DNA from: Planctomycetaceae bacterium
GTDB taxonomy: Bacteria > Planctomycetota > Planctomycetia > Planctomycetales > Planctomycetaceae
Assembly: GCA_003445035.1 (NCBI GenBank)
Contig: DLVV01000216.1
Coordinates: forward strand, 1 to 17,500
Length of the DNA stretch: 17,500 nt
Reading direction: 5' to 3'
The notes under the pieces are model-generated. The model made no database searches, was not told where the DNA came from, and worked only from the letters and a program-made list of their open reading frames with translations. How positions within the stretch are numbered: position 1 is the stretch's first letter; every line of letters begins with the position of its first letter. The position numbers and the translations under genes were made by a program. Of the stretch, positions 1 to 7,173 are shown in pieces.

Positions 1-119
1 TTGGCCGCCTGTTTCGAGCCGCTGATGGACGGAATGTTTCCGTTACCGAGGGAGACGGGATAGCCAAAGGTCCGGCCAAACACAGTTGTCAACTGGCGGG
101 GCCGGCGACGTTCGGCTGA
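1..119. other. Left-edge stretch with no assignable gene
   Basis: These bases follow the stop of the minus-strand sulfatase. Two plus-strand frames enter open from the left edge, one ending with TAG at 61-63 (about 20 codons) and one with TGA at 117-119 (about 38 codons). One minus-strand frame is also open to the edge, so strand and frame cannot be decided. None of the short peptides resembles a family I know. The only structure seen is the inverted repeat listed at 72-105. Confidence 0.4.
72..105 (-). terminator. Possible hairpin downstream of the first sulfatase
   Basis: CCGGCC (72-77) and GGCCGG (100-105) form a perfect 6-bp stem. Between them lies the odd palindrome CAGTTG-T-CAACTG (83-95), which can fold as a second, inner stem. 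The element starts about 15 nt beyond the sulfatase TAG (120-122) on the minus strand, where a terminator would be expected. No clear T-tract follows it, so intrinsic termination is uncertain and the stem may only protect the transcript end. Confidence 0.25.
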
Positions 120-1670
120 CTATTGGTGTGCGACGCGAACCGGAGGCAGCCGGGTGACGAGGCCTGCATCGGTACGCTGCAGTTCCTTGATCGTGTTCCG
201 ACGGAAACGAGAAAGCCGACCGGCATGGGCGGGTTCGAGAGCCAGGTTCCTGAGTTCATCGGGATCCGCGATCAGGTCGTAGAGCTCCTCGATCTGGTTG
301 TCTTCCATTGTGCGGATGTATTTGTAGCGGCCCTTGGCCAGTGACACCCACCAGGGCACGCCACCGCTGTCGAGTTTTGACGAGTTGGGCGGGATCGTGT
401 TGGTGTCGTCGCCGTATTTCCGTTGCGTGTAGATGGTCAGCGTGGGGTGCGTCCAACGAGAATCGGGTCGCCGCAGCAACTTGGACAAGTTGTGTCCGTG
501 CATCTTCCAGGGCAAGTCAATGTCGGCGAACTTGAAGAACGTGGGCACCAGGTCAACACCGGCGACGGGGTGCCGGCAGACCTCTCCCTCAGGAACTCGA
601 CCCGGCATGCTGACGATCAACGGGGACCGAATGGTTCCATCGTAGGGGGCGATCTTGCGGCAGAACCCATGCTGACCCCAGCCGAAACCCTGGTCTGCCG
701 TGAACACGACGAGGGTGTTTTTGTATTGACCGGTGGTCTTGAGCGCCTCGATCAAGGTGCCGACCGACTCGTCTAGCGCTCGGACGCCCTGGTGATACTG
801 TCGAACCCAGTCGGTTAGCGTGTTGCCGTGGATTCCCATGGTTCCTTCGACCGTCTGGCCACCAAACCGCCCCCCCTTCAGTTCGGGGCGGCCGTTCCCG
901 TCCTTGACCCAGTACTCGATCTTCTGCATGTAATCGGGCTTGCCGGGCCGCGGAGGAAAGATGTCCTTGGGCGTGGGGACTCGGATGCCGGGGTAGATGT
1001 TCAGGTGCCGTTTGGCGGGCGTGAAGGGGCCGTGAACAGCTCCGTAGCACAGCCAGAGGTACCAGGGTTTATCCGCTTGGCGATTGGCTCCCCGGATGTA
1101 GTCCACGGCCCACTTGGTGTAATTGTCGGTGGAATAGCCTTTTGTGAGCTTCGCTTTCCCACCGTTAGTTTCGATCAACTGGTCGTAGAAGTAGTGGCCC
1201 GAGTTGTCCGGATGCCTGGGGCGATTCCAGACCACCTGATAGTCCCAGTCGCGACCAAAGCCGGTGTCGGTGCCAGTGTGCCACTTTCCAATCTGGGCAG
1301 TCTGGTAGCCATTCTGGCGAAACACCGATGGCCAGAACGGAGCCCGCTTGGGGTCATACGTGCTGCCCGGATACTTGCCTTCCATTTTCAGCGACTTGAC
1401 ACCGTAGGGGTGGTGTCCGGTAAGCAGGGCGGCTCGTGAAGGGAGGCACCAGGTGCCGATGTAGGCGTGGGTGAAACGGACACCGCGCTTGGCCAGTGCG
1501 TCGATGTTGGGGGTGTCGACGAACTTGTAGGCCTCGGGGTAGCAACTGACCGTCCGGTGGGATTGGTCATCTGTGTAGATGAACAGGATGTTCGGACGGT
1601 CCTTGCCCACCGCCTTTGGAGCAGGCAAGCAGGTGACCGCGACGAGGCAAAGAGTGGCGAGGCGGTGCAT
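120..1670 (-). CDS. Secreted sulfatase (formylglycine-dependent arylsulfatase family)
   Basis: This 516-residue type I sulfatase should hydrolyse sulfate esters, most likely on polysaccharides, outside the cytoplasm. The first 20 residues look like a signal peptide (MHRLATLCLVAVTCLPAPKA). The metal-binding start IYTDDQ carries Asp34-Asp35. The core signature Cys75-Leu-Pro-Ser-Arg79 fits the CxPSR consensus, in which Cys is converted to formylglycine by a maturase not encoded here. GKWH and a late TADQG...GQHG segment supply further metal and sulfate ligands; Asp-Gln stands where Asp-His or Asp-Asn is more usual. The reading frame extends 48 codons upstream, but that part is Arg-rich, lies inside the preceding gene and precedes the signal peptide, so ATG at 1670 is chosen. 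That ATG overlaps the upstream stop as TGATG, implying translational coupling. The exact substrate cannot be read from the sequence. Confidence 0.93.
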   Translation of the reverse strand: MHRLATLCLVAVTCLPAPKAVGKDRPNILFIYTDDQSHRTVSCYPEAYKFVDTPNIDALAKRGVRFTHAYIGTWCLPSRAALLTGHHPYGVKSLKMEGKYPGSTYDPKRAPFWPSVFRQNGYQTAQIGKWHTGTDTGFGRDWDYQVVWNRPRHPDNSGHYFYDQLIETNGGKAKLTKGYSTDNYTKWAVDYIRGANRQADKPWYLWLCYGAVHGPFTPAKRHLNIYPGIRVPTPKDIFPPRPGKPDYMQKIEYWVKDGNGRPELKGGRFGGQTVEGTMGIHGNTLTDWVRQYHQGVRALDESVGTLIEALKTTGQYKNTLVVFTADQGFGWGQHGFCRKIAPYDGTIRSPLIVSMPGRVPEGEVCRHPVAGVDLVPTFFKFADIDLPWKMHGHNLSKLLRRPDSRWTHPTLTIYTQRKYGDDTNTIPPNSSKLDSGGVPWWVSLAKGRYKYIRTMEDNQIEELYDLIADPDELRNLALEPAHAGRLSRFRRNTIKELQRTDAGLVTRLPPVRVAHQ

Positions 1671-2980
1671 CAGGCTCCCTTGGGTTTGCCCCAGTGGTTT
1701 CTGTAAGGACGTGACATCAGCTTGTCGGCTTCGGCATCGCCGAGAACGCGTTCGGTGTTGGGGTCGAAACGGAATGATCGGCCCAACCGAGTTGCGACGT
1801 TGCCCAGGTGGCACAGCGATGTGGTCAGGTGTCCCAATTCGATATCGCCGTTGGGAGTTTCGCCGGTTCTCACGCAGTGAAGAAAGTTTTTGACGTGTTT
1901 CCCGGCGTTCTGTGCCTCGGGAATGACCTTTACCTCGATCCGCCGGTTCCTCTCTCCATAGACAGCAATCTTGCCACGGCGGCTGAGGAACATCTGCCCC
2001 TTGGTTCCGTAGAATTCGACTCCACTGTCGACGTTGTGTGGGTAGTTGGTCGACCAGAGGCGTTGTTCGTACATCAGGATCTTCTGTTCCCCGGTTGCGC
2101 CGCCTCCGGGGTACTGGAAAGCGACTTGCTGGGTGTCCGGAAACTGTTGGTCGTCATCGAAGAAGAACTTTCCACCAGCGGCCGACACCAGTGAGGGATG
2201 AGTGTCGACACCCAGTCCCCACCGGGCGTAATCGATGTCGTGGACACCGTCGTTGCCCATGTCGCCTGTCCCGAAGTGATACCACCAGTGCCATCCGGAT
2301 GGGGTTCGATTGGCCTGGTACGGGATGAACTGGGCCGGGCCGACCCAGTTGTCGTAATCAAGAGTGGTTGGCGGAGTGCCGGGCTGGCCTTTGCCGATGT
2401 TGCCTCGTCGCTGGATATTCCAGGCTTTGCAGGCCTTGACGTCGCCGATGATGCCGTCGCGGAGCAGCTTGACCGCGTCGATCATCATCGTGGTGCTACG
2501 GACCTGTGTTCCGTGCTGAACCACCCGTTTGTTACGACGTGCGGATTCGACCAGCAGGCGGCCTTCTCGAACATTGTGGGAACACGGCTTTTCCACGTAA
2601 ACATGTTTGCCGGCCTCACAGGCCAGGATGGCAGCTGGCGAGTGCCAATGATCCGGGGTGGCGACGATTACCGCATCCAGCCTGTCATCAGCCAGCACCT
2701 TGCGAATGTCGTTGCTGACGTTGACCTGGTCGCGAGCCAGTTTTTGACCGCGTTGAAGTCGACCGGTGTCGACGTCGCAGACCCAGGACAGGTTCACTCC
2801 GGGGTTCGACTGAAAGACGCCAGCCAGGTACGACCCGCGGCCACCGCAGCCGATCAATGCCACCGAAACCGGTTTTTTGGCATCTGCTGCACCGGCGTGG
2901 TGAACGTAGGAGGCCAGGGACAGCGAGGCAGCTGCAGTTGAGGTGGCCTGGAGGAAGTTTCGGCGAGTTGGCGATGTCAT
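1670..2980 (-). CDS. Tat-exported Gfo/Idh/MocA family oxidoreductase
   Basis: A 436-residue NAD(P)-dependent oxidoreductase of the glucose-fructose oxidoreductase/inositol dehydrogenase family. The N-terminus has a twin-arginine signal (RRNFLQ at residues 6-11, then an Ala/Ser-rich stretch to AGA at about 29-31), so the protein is probably exported folded with its cofactor. The Rossmann fold follows with ALIGCGGRGS (GxGGxG at 44-49), VATPDHWH at 107-113, and the family hallmark Glu130-Lys131-Pro132 with the catalytic-type Lys. The C-terminal half carries the substrate-binding GFO_IDH_MocA-like domain. Many planctomycete paralogues share this layout, so the substrate, probably a sugar or sugar acid, cannot be named. 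The stop TGA shares one base with the ATG of the downstream sulfatase, while 110 bp separate it from the upstream esterase gene. Confidence 0.93.
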   Translation of the reverse strand: MTSPTRRNFLQATSTAAASLSLASYVHHAGAADAKKPVSVALIGCGGRGSYLAGVFQSNPGVNLSWVCDVDTGRLQRGQKLARDQVNVSNDIRKVLADDRLDAVIVATPDHWHSPAAILACEAGKHVYVEKPCSHNVREGRLLVESARRNKRVVQHGTQVRSTTMMIDAVKLLRDGIIGDVKACKAWNIQRRGNIGKGQPGTPPTTLDYDNWVGPAQFIPYQANRTPSGWHWWYHFGTGDMGNDGVHDIDYARWGLGVDTHPSLVSAAGGKFFFDDDQQFPDTQQVAFQYPGGGATGEQKILMYEQRLWSTNYPHNVDSGVEFYGTKGQMFLSRRGKIAVYGERNRRIEVKVIPEAQNAGKHVKNFLHCVRTGETPNGDIELGHLTTSLCHLGNVATRLGRSFRFDPNTERVLGDAEADKLMSRPYRNHWGKPKGA

Positions 2981-3090
2981 GACCGTTGTTTCCCGTGGGA
3001 GTCAAAGTCAGTGAATGAGCCTCAGGCTACGGATTCTACGAAGCCCGCGGTGCGAATGTCACGGTGGGGCGTCCAAACCGCCGCAGGGCG
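2981..3090. other. Intergenic gap between esterase and oxidoreductase
   Basis: This 110-bp gap lies between two co-directional minus-strand genes. It contains the small odd palindrome AGCCT-C-AGGCT (3018-3028), too short for a convincing terminator, and no clear -10/-35 pair. It may hold a promoter for the oxidoreductase and sulfatase pair or simply be a spacer in one transcript. Confidence 0.3.
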
Positions 3091-4206
3091 TCAGTTCTTC
3101 GGTGTGTGGGGAGCATGCCCCAGGTGCCGGTCGAGAAACCTGTCGGCCAGGACACGCGACGACGAGGGGAACGAGTGACCGATGCCGGGATAGGCGGCCT
3201 GCAGTCGGGCTTGGGAAGCGAACAGGCCATAGACCGGACGGGCAGCATCCAGGGAGTCCAGGACGCCCGTGTAATCGAAATCGGAGTCGCCCCGGGCCGC
3301 AATCGCAAGAAAGGGTCTCGGCGCGAACGTGCCGATGATCTCGGGGAAATCAAAAGGCAAGCGATCAGCGTCGTTGCCGAAGTGTGTACGGATTCGGGGC
3401 ATGTAGCGTGGCCCGGCCCAGGACGGAACATCGTCCTTGTGGAACCGGGTGAATCCGCAATTGGATACGATCACCCGGAGCCGCGGTTCGAATGCCGCGG
3501 TAAATATCGCGTTGTGTCCCCCCAGCGAATGACCGATCACGCCGATGCGTGCGGGATCAACCTCGTCGAGGGTCGTTAACAGGTCAACGGCTCGGATGTT
3601 GTCCCATATGGCCTTCATCGTCCCACTGGCATAACCGTGCCGCGGTGAGAAATCGTAGGTCGACTCGCCAAATCCGGGGTAATCCGGAGCCAGTGTGACG
3701 TAGCCCCGCCGGGCCAGGTGGACGGCGTGAGCCAGGTCCGGGTTGCCGGACAAGCCGGCGGCTTCCAGCTTGCCCGCCCTGTTGGTCTGTTGCAGGCAGA
3801 GCACGGCCGGGCGACGGTGCCGAGTGTCGGGTTTTGTCGGAGAGAACAGGTAGGCGGCCACTCGCCCGGTCCGGTCGGTGCGAAACGTGAGCTTGCGACG
3901 GGCGATCGTGCCCAGTTGGACGGACTCGGTGATCCGCACGTCCAGTGAGACCCGAGATGAACGGTCCGGAAGTTGACCCATCACCTGCTGCAGCCCGTTG
4001 AGGATATGGCGACGTCGGATCTTCCAGTCACTCAGTGACCGGATGGGCCGCAACTGTCCGGCGTCGTTGCGAACCACCATCAGGTTTTGATGTTGGCGAT
4101 ATCCGACATTCGGTTGGGTTGTTGTCGCAGGAGACACCGTGGGCGTGGCCTGTCCGAAGGCGGCCGACGTCAGTAGAAAACAGGCAATGATGACGGTGCG
4201 ACGCAT
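3091..4206 (-). CDS. Secreted alpha/beta hydrolase (dienelactone hydrolase/acetyl-xylan-esterase-like)
   Basis: A 371-residue alpha/beta-hydrolase, probably an esterase acting on acylated sugars or small esters in the periplasm. Residues 1-19 (MRRTVIIACFLLTSAAFGQ) form a clear signal peptide. The nucleophile elbow is Gly-His-Ser227-Leu-Gly-Gly (225-230). The acid is Asp307 or Asp309 in ARGDSDFD, and the base is His344 in GIGHSF, giving a complete triad. The region AVLCLQQ...GRAG-like and TLAPDYPGFGES (171-182) fits the strand and oxyanion region of the DLH family. An SD-like AGGGGA lies about 9-10 nt upstream of the ATG on the minus strand. It heads the three-gene minus-strand set with the Gfo/Idh/MocA protein and sulfatase, suggesting a shared role in carbohydrate breakdown. 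The exact substrate is unknown. Confidence 0.88.
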   Translation of the reverse strand: MRRTVIIACFLLTSAAFGQATPTVSPATTTQPNVGYRQHQNLMVVRNDAGQLRPIRSLSDWKIRRRHILNGLQQVMGQLPDRSSRVSLDVRITESVQLGTIARRKLTFRTDRTGRVAAYLFSPTKPDTRHRRPAVLCLQQTNRAGKLEAAGLSGNPDLAHAVHLARRGYVTLAPDYPGFGESTYDFSPRHGYASGTMKAIWDNIRAVDLLTTLDEVDPARIGVIGHSLGGHNAIFTAAFEPRLRVIVSNCGFTRFHKDDVPSWAGPRYMPRIRTHFGNDADRLPFDFPEIIGTFAPRPFLAIAARGDSDFDYTGVLDSLDAARPVYGLFASQARLQAAYPGIGHSFPSSSRVLADRFLDRHLGHAPHTPKN

Positions 4207-4352
4207 GGCGTGGATCCCCTGGCCTGGCCCTTCTAGGTTACTGGGATAATGACATCACCGCGTTTGGACCGGTACCTTGTGGGGGAGTCCGGGCGTGTCC
4301 TGGGCGATTTGTCTTCACGGTTGCCCCCTGAAAGTCCGCGGCCAGGTATGGA
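4207..4352. promoter_or_regulatory. Divergent intergenic region between two esterase genes
   Basis: This 146-bp gap separates the divergently transcribed hydrolase genes and must contain promoters for both. A GATAAT hexamer at 4245-4250 (five of six matches to TATAAT, plus strand) is the best -10-like element. I find no good -35 at the right distance, and it lies about 100 nt from the plus-strand start, so the call rests mostly on position. Confidence 0.35.
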
Positions 4353-5297
4353 GTGCCCCCTGATATGACGTTGCACCCGGAATCACGTCGGTTGCTGGAT
4401 GAACTGGCGCAGTTGGCTCTGCCGCCGATCGAAATGCAGACGCTCGACGAGGCTCGCAAACGGTTGGTGCCACCGGAGGGGCCGTTGGAGATTGTCGACA
4501 AGGTTGTCGACGAGGAGTTCGAGGGTTCGGGCGGCCCGGTTCGTACACGCAGGTATCACCCGGTGACTGGTGTTGCCGGCAGTCGAAATCTGTTGGTGTT
4601 TTTTCACGGCGGTGGATGGGTGATCGGGAGTGTTGAGACGCACGAGGATCTGTGTCGCCAACTGGCCAATGCCTGTAACGCCGTCGTGGTGTCGGTCGAT
4701 TACCGTCTCGCCCCCGAGTCGCCTTTCCCCTTGCCTGTTGACGATTGCGTTGCCGGGCTGGAATGGGCTGCGGGACGCCGAGAAGCCTGGGGCGTCGACG
4801 GCATCACCGGTGTGGCCGGGGACAGTGCGGGAGGCAACCTCGCTGCGGCAGTGGCATTGAAGGACCTTGAGCTCGCGACGCCACAGGTCGAATGCCAGGT
4901 TCTGCTCTACCCGGTCACCGACAGCAATCTGGATTCGGGGTCCTACCTGGAATTTGCCGAAGGGTATGGGCTCACCCGCAATGCGATGGCGTGGTTTTGG
5001 GAGCAGTACATGGGTGGGAAAGACGCTTCGCAGCCGGTGGCGTCTCCCTTGCAAGCCGAGTCGCTGGCGGGACTGCCGCCCACCTACATCGTCACAGCCG
5101 AGTACGACACGCTGCGAGATGAAGGCGACGCGTACGCCGAGCGTCTGAAAGGGGAAGGCGTGAGCGTCGCGTCGGAATGCGTGCCAGGGATGCTGCACGG
5201 TTTTTTGATGCACCGCGACCGGTTCGTCGAAGTGGAAGAAGTGGTCGGACGGATCGGCCGTTGGGCACGGCAGTGCGGCCCCGCAAAGGCTACTTGA
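4353..5297 (+). CDS. Alpha/beta hydrolase, hormone-sensitive-lipase (GDXG) family esterase
   Basis: A 314-residue cytoplasmic carboxylesterase of the HSL-like group. The oxyanion-hole motif His85-Gly-Gly-Gly-Trp precedes DYRLAPE (116-122). The nucleophile motif is Gly156-Asp-Ser158-Ala-Gly-Gly, the acid Asp252 in AEYDTLRDEG, and the base His282 in GMLHGF. All triad members and family spacing are intact, and the length is normal for the group. No signal peptide is visible. GTG at 4353 is the longest start; ATG at 4365, four codons in, is an alternative with GGAG about 12 nt upstream. It is the only plus-strand gene in the left two-thirds of the window and its last 8 bases overlap the 3' end of the convergent sulfatase gene. 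Likely substrates are short-chain acyl esters, but nothing here specifies which. Confidence 0.92.
   Translation: MPPDMTLHPESRRLLDELAQLALPPIEMQTLDEARKRLVPPEGPLEIVDKVVDEEFEGSGGPVRTRRYHPVTGVAGSRNLLVFFHGGGWVIGSVETHEDLCRQLANACNAVVVSVDYRLAPESPFPLPVDDCVAGLEWAAGRREAWGVDGITGVAGDSAGGNLAAAVALKDLELATPQVECQVLLYPVTDSNLDSGSYLEFAEGYGLTRNAMAWFWEQYMGGKDASQPVASPLQAESLAGLPPTYIVTAEYDTLRDEGDAYAERLKGEGVSVASECVPGMLHGFLMHRDRFVEVEEVVGRIGRWARQCGPAKAT
5290..5297. other. Overlapping convergent stop codons
   Basis: The plus-strand esterase ends with TGA at 5295-5297, and the minus-strand sulfatase ends with TAG read from 5292 to 5290. The two coding regions therefore overlap by 8 bp tail to tail, leaving no room for a terminator between them. 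Any terminator for one gene must lie inside the other. Confidence 0.9.
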
Positions 5298-7137
5298 CGC
5301 TGGAGCGTTTGAAATACTCGAGCCGTCGGGCGACCTGGCCACCGGGAAACCGCGGAAGGAGACGCGTGGTGTCGATTGCCAGGCCCTGATGGTCACGGAG
5401 GAAAACGACCGTGTTGAGCACCAGCAGGGCCTCGGCTTCGGTGGGCACCGTGTTCAGGACGTCGTAAAGGACCGGCAACGGGTCGGGAGTGTTGGTTTTC
5501 AGAACGGCAAGGCATTCGGCCGCCCGCAGTCGGACCATGGGATGCGGGTCGCCCAGGCAAACAGCCACTGCGACGGAGATCGGTTTTGCGGGTGGGCCGA
5601 TGAGAGTGACCGCCTGGCAGGCCCAGTAGCGGTGCCACGGGTTCTTCGAGAGGAGATGGGCCTTGAGTTTGCCCAATGCCACGGGCAACGGGGTCAGTGA
5701 CAGGGCAGCGATGTCGTGCAGAAAGACGATTTCTTTATGGTGCGCCACGCCAAAGCCAATTGGGTCGTCGAGCATGTTGCTGACCTGGTGGCTTTCGGGG
5801 TAGAAGCTCAGGTCGTTGATCTCGAGGACCTTTTTCCGCAGTCGGTTCCGCAGGTCCAGCAGAACCTTGTGGTGGCCAGGGTCGGCCGAGAGGTCTTTGA
5901 CCTGGTGCGGGTCGGATTGGATGTCAAAGAGCTGTTCGGCCGGGCGAGGGTGGAAAAATTGCTTCTGGGCCGCATTGAGCGTCCCGGCTCTGTGCAATGT
6001 GCGCCATTCCTGGAAGGCCAGCATCCGGTACCTGTAGTTGTTCTGCAGGCCATCGGGATAGAAGCCCTGGTAGTTGCGGATGTAGGTGTAACGGCCTTTG
6101 CGAAGAGTTCGCACGTGATCGTATTTTTCATCGAAGCGGTCCGCATGGCCGAACGCCTCGTCCCGTGAAGCCAGGTCCTGGGCCGAGACACCGGGGCCGA
6201 GGAACGGGCGGCCGTCGAGTCTCTTGTCGATGTCCAGGCCGGCCAGGTGCAGAACCGTGGGGCCGAAGTCGGTGAAACTGACGAAACCCCCAAGCCGCGT
6301 GTTGGGCTTGTGGTCAACCAGATGGCGAAAGTTTGCCGGGATGCGGACCACAAGAGGCACGTGCAGGCCGCTCTCGTAGGCATAACCCTTGCTACGGGGA
6401 AGCACCCCCCCGTGGTCACCGAAATAGAAAATGAAGGTGTCTTCCAGCAGACCGTCGGCTGTCAATTGTCGGAGAACACGTCCAATCTGCTTGTCGATGA
6501 CGCCCATGCGGTCAAAATACCGAGCGTGGGTGTAGCGGAACGTGGGGGTGTCGGGGTGATAGGGGGCTAGCTTGATCGCATCGGGTGAGACCGCTGTCGG
6601 GGTGTCAAACTGTTCTCGGCGGAAATGGAGGGAGCTCTCGTGTGATTGTCCGAAGGACTGCATGTGGAAGAAGGGCTGCTGTTTGTCGGGGCGGTTTCGC
6701 CAACTGGCCTTCGGAGACGACGCGTTCCAGAGCCGCTTAATGGGAAACCGGAAGTTGTAGTCGGTCTTTCGACGGTTGGTCGTGTAGTAACCGTTTTGTT
6801 TGAGCACCGATGACCATGGCAGCAGTCCCTGGGGCAGCGCGGCCCGGGCAATCTTGCGGTGATACTGGAAACCGCCACGAGGAGCATAGATTCCGGTGGC
6901 CAGTGTTGAACGTGCAACCGAGCAAACCGGGCTGCACGAAAAAGCGTGATCGAAAACCAGCCCGTTTTTGGCAAGCGACAAGATGTTCGGTGTCGTACCG
7001 TGTCGGGCGCCGTACAGCCTGAGGTAATGAATGGAATTGTCTTCAGAGACCAGGAACAGGAAGTTGGGTCGTGTGGCTGCTGTGGCCGAGTTGGCGGCCA
7101 GGAGCAAGGACACGAGAAGGGCCAGGATTCGGATCAT
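5290..7137 (-). CDS. Sulfatase-family hydrolase with divergent CSVAR site and C-terminal HEAT-like tail
   Basis: A 615-residue exported member of the alkaline-phosphatase/sulfatase superfamily. Residues 1-21 are a signal peptide (MIRILALLVSLLLAANSATA). The first metal segment is SEDNS (Asp33), common in planctomycete sulfatases. The active-site signature is Cys72-Ser-Val-Ala-Arg76: Cys and Arg are kept, but Pro/Ala at the third place and Ser at the fourth are replaced by Val and Ala. The second metal segment is FGDHGG. Residues about 502-582 form helical, HEAT-like repeats (for example LGDPHPMVRLRAAECLAVL), an extra tail absent from short sulfatases. ATG at 7137 has GGAA 6 nt upstream. It lies 36 bp after the phosphonate-associated dehydrogenase, with a GC-rich palindrome between. 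It may hydrolyse sulfate esters; phosphonate or phosphate esters are a speculative alternative given the operon. Confidence 0.9.
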   Translation of the reverse strand: MIRILALLVSLLLAANSATAATRPNFLFLVSEDNSIHYLRLYGARHGTTPNILSLAKNGLVFDHAFSCSPVCSVARSTLATGIYAPRGGFQYHRKIARAALPQGLLPWSSVLKQNGYYTTNRRKTDYNFRFPIKRLWNASSPKASWRNRPDKQQPFFHMQSFGQSHESSLHFRREQFDTPTAVSPDAIKLAPYHPDTPTFRYTHARYFDRMGVIDKQIGRVLRQLTADGLLEDTFIFYFGDHGGVLPRSKGYAYESGLHVPLVVRIPANFRHLVDHKPNTRLGGFVSFTDFGPTVLHLAGLDIDKRLDGRPFLGPGVSAQDLASRDEAFGHADRFDEKYDHVRTLRKGRYTYIRNYQGFYPDGLQNNYRYRMLAFQEWRTLHRAGTLNAAQKQFFHPRPAEQLFDIQSDPHQVKDLSADPGHHKVLLDLRNRLRKKVLEINDLSFYPESHQVSNMLDDPIGFGVAHHKEIVFLHDIAALSLTPLPVALGKLKAHLLSKNPWHRYWACQAVTLIGPPAKPISVAVAVCLGDPHPMVRLRAAECLAVLKTNTPDPLPVLYDVLNTVPTEAEALLVLNTVVFLRDHQGLAIDTTRLLPRFPGGQVARRLEYFKRSSVK

Positions 7138-7157
7138 GGTTCGTTCCGGCGAGGAAA

Positions 7158-7171
7158 TGGCCGCGCGGCCA
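7158..7171. repeat. Perfect 14-bp GC-rich palindrome between dehydrogenase and sulfatase
   Basis: TGGCCGCGCGGCCA is a perfect inverted repeat lying just after the dehydrogenase TAA (7176-7174, minus strand) and 20 nt before the sulfatase ATG. On the minus strand it is preceded by TTT and followed by TTTCC, so the RNA can form a TGGCC/GGCCA stem with a GCGC loop. The T-run is too short for a strong intrinsic terminator. It could be a partial terminator, an RNA-processing stem or a protein-binding site that separates sulfatase expression from the phosphonate genes. Confidence 0.5.
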
Positions 7172-7173
7172 AA

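Noticed and set aside
828..1439. Plus-strand frame (203 codons) opposite the first sulfatase
   Set aside because: Antisense to the conserved sulfatase core, with no ribosome site or family likeness.
1671..1814. N-terminal extension of the first sulfatase
   Set aside because: It would put 48 Arg-rich residues ahead of a good signal peptide and overlap the oxidoreductase gene by 145 bp.
2198..2941. Long plus-strand frame (247 codons) opposite the Gfo/Idh/MocA gene
   Set aside because: It is antisense to a gene with clear motifs; high GC keeps opposite frames open, and its product resembles no family.
4383..5396. Minus-strand frame (337 codons) opposite the GDSAG esterase
   Set aside because: It is a shadow of a gene with an intact catalytic triad, runs into the sulfatase gene and has no recognisable domain.
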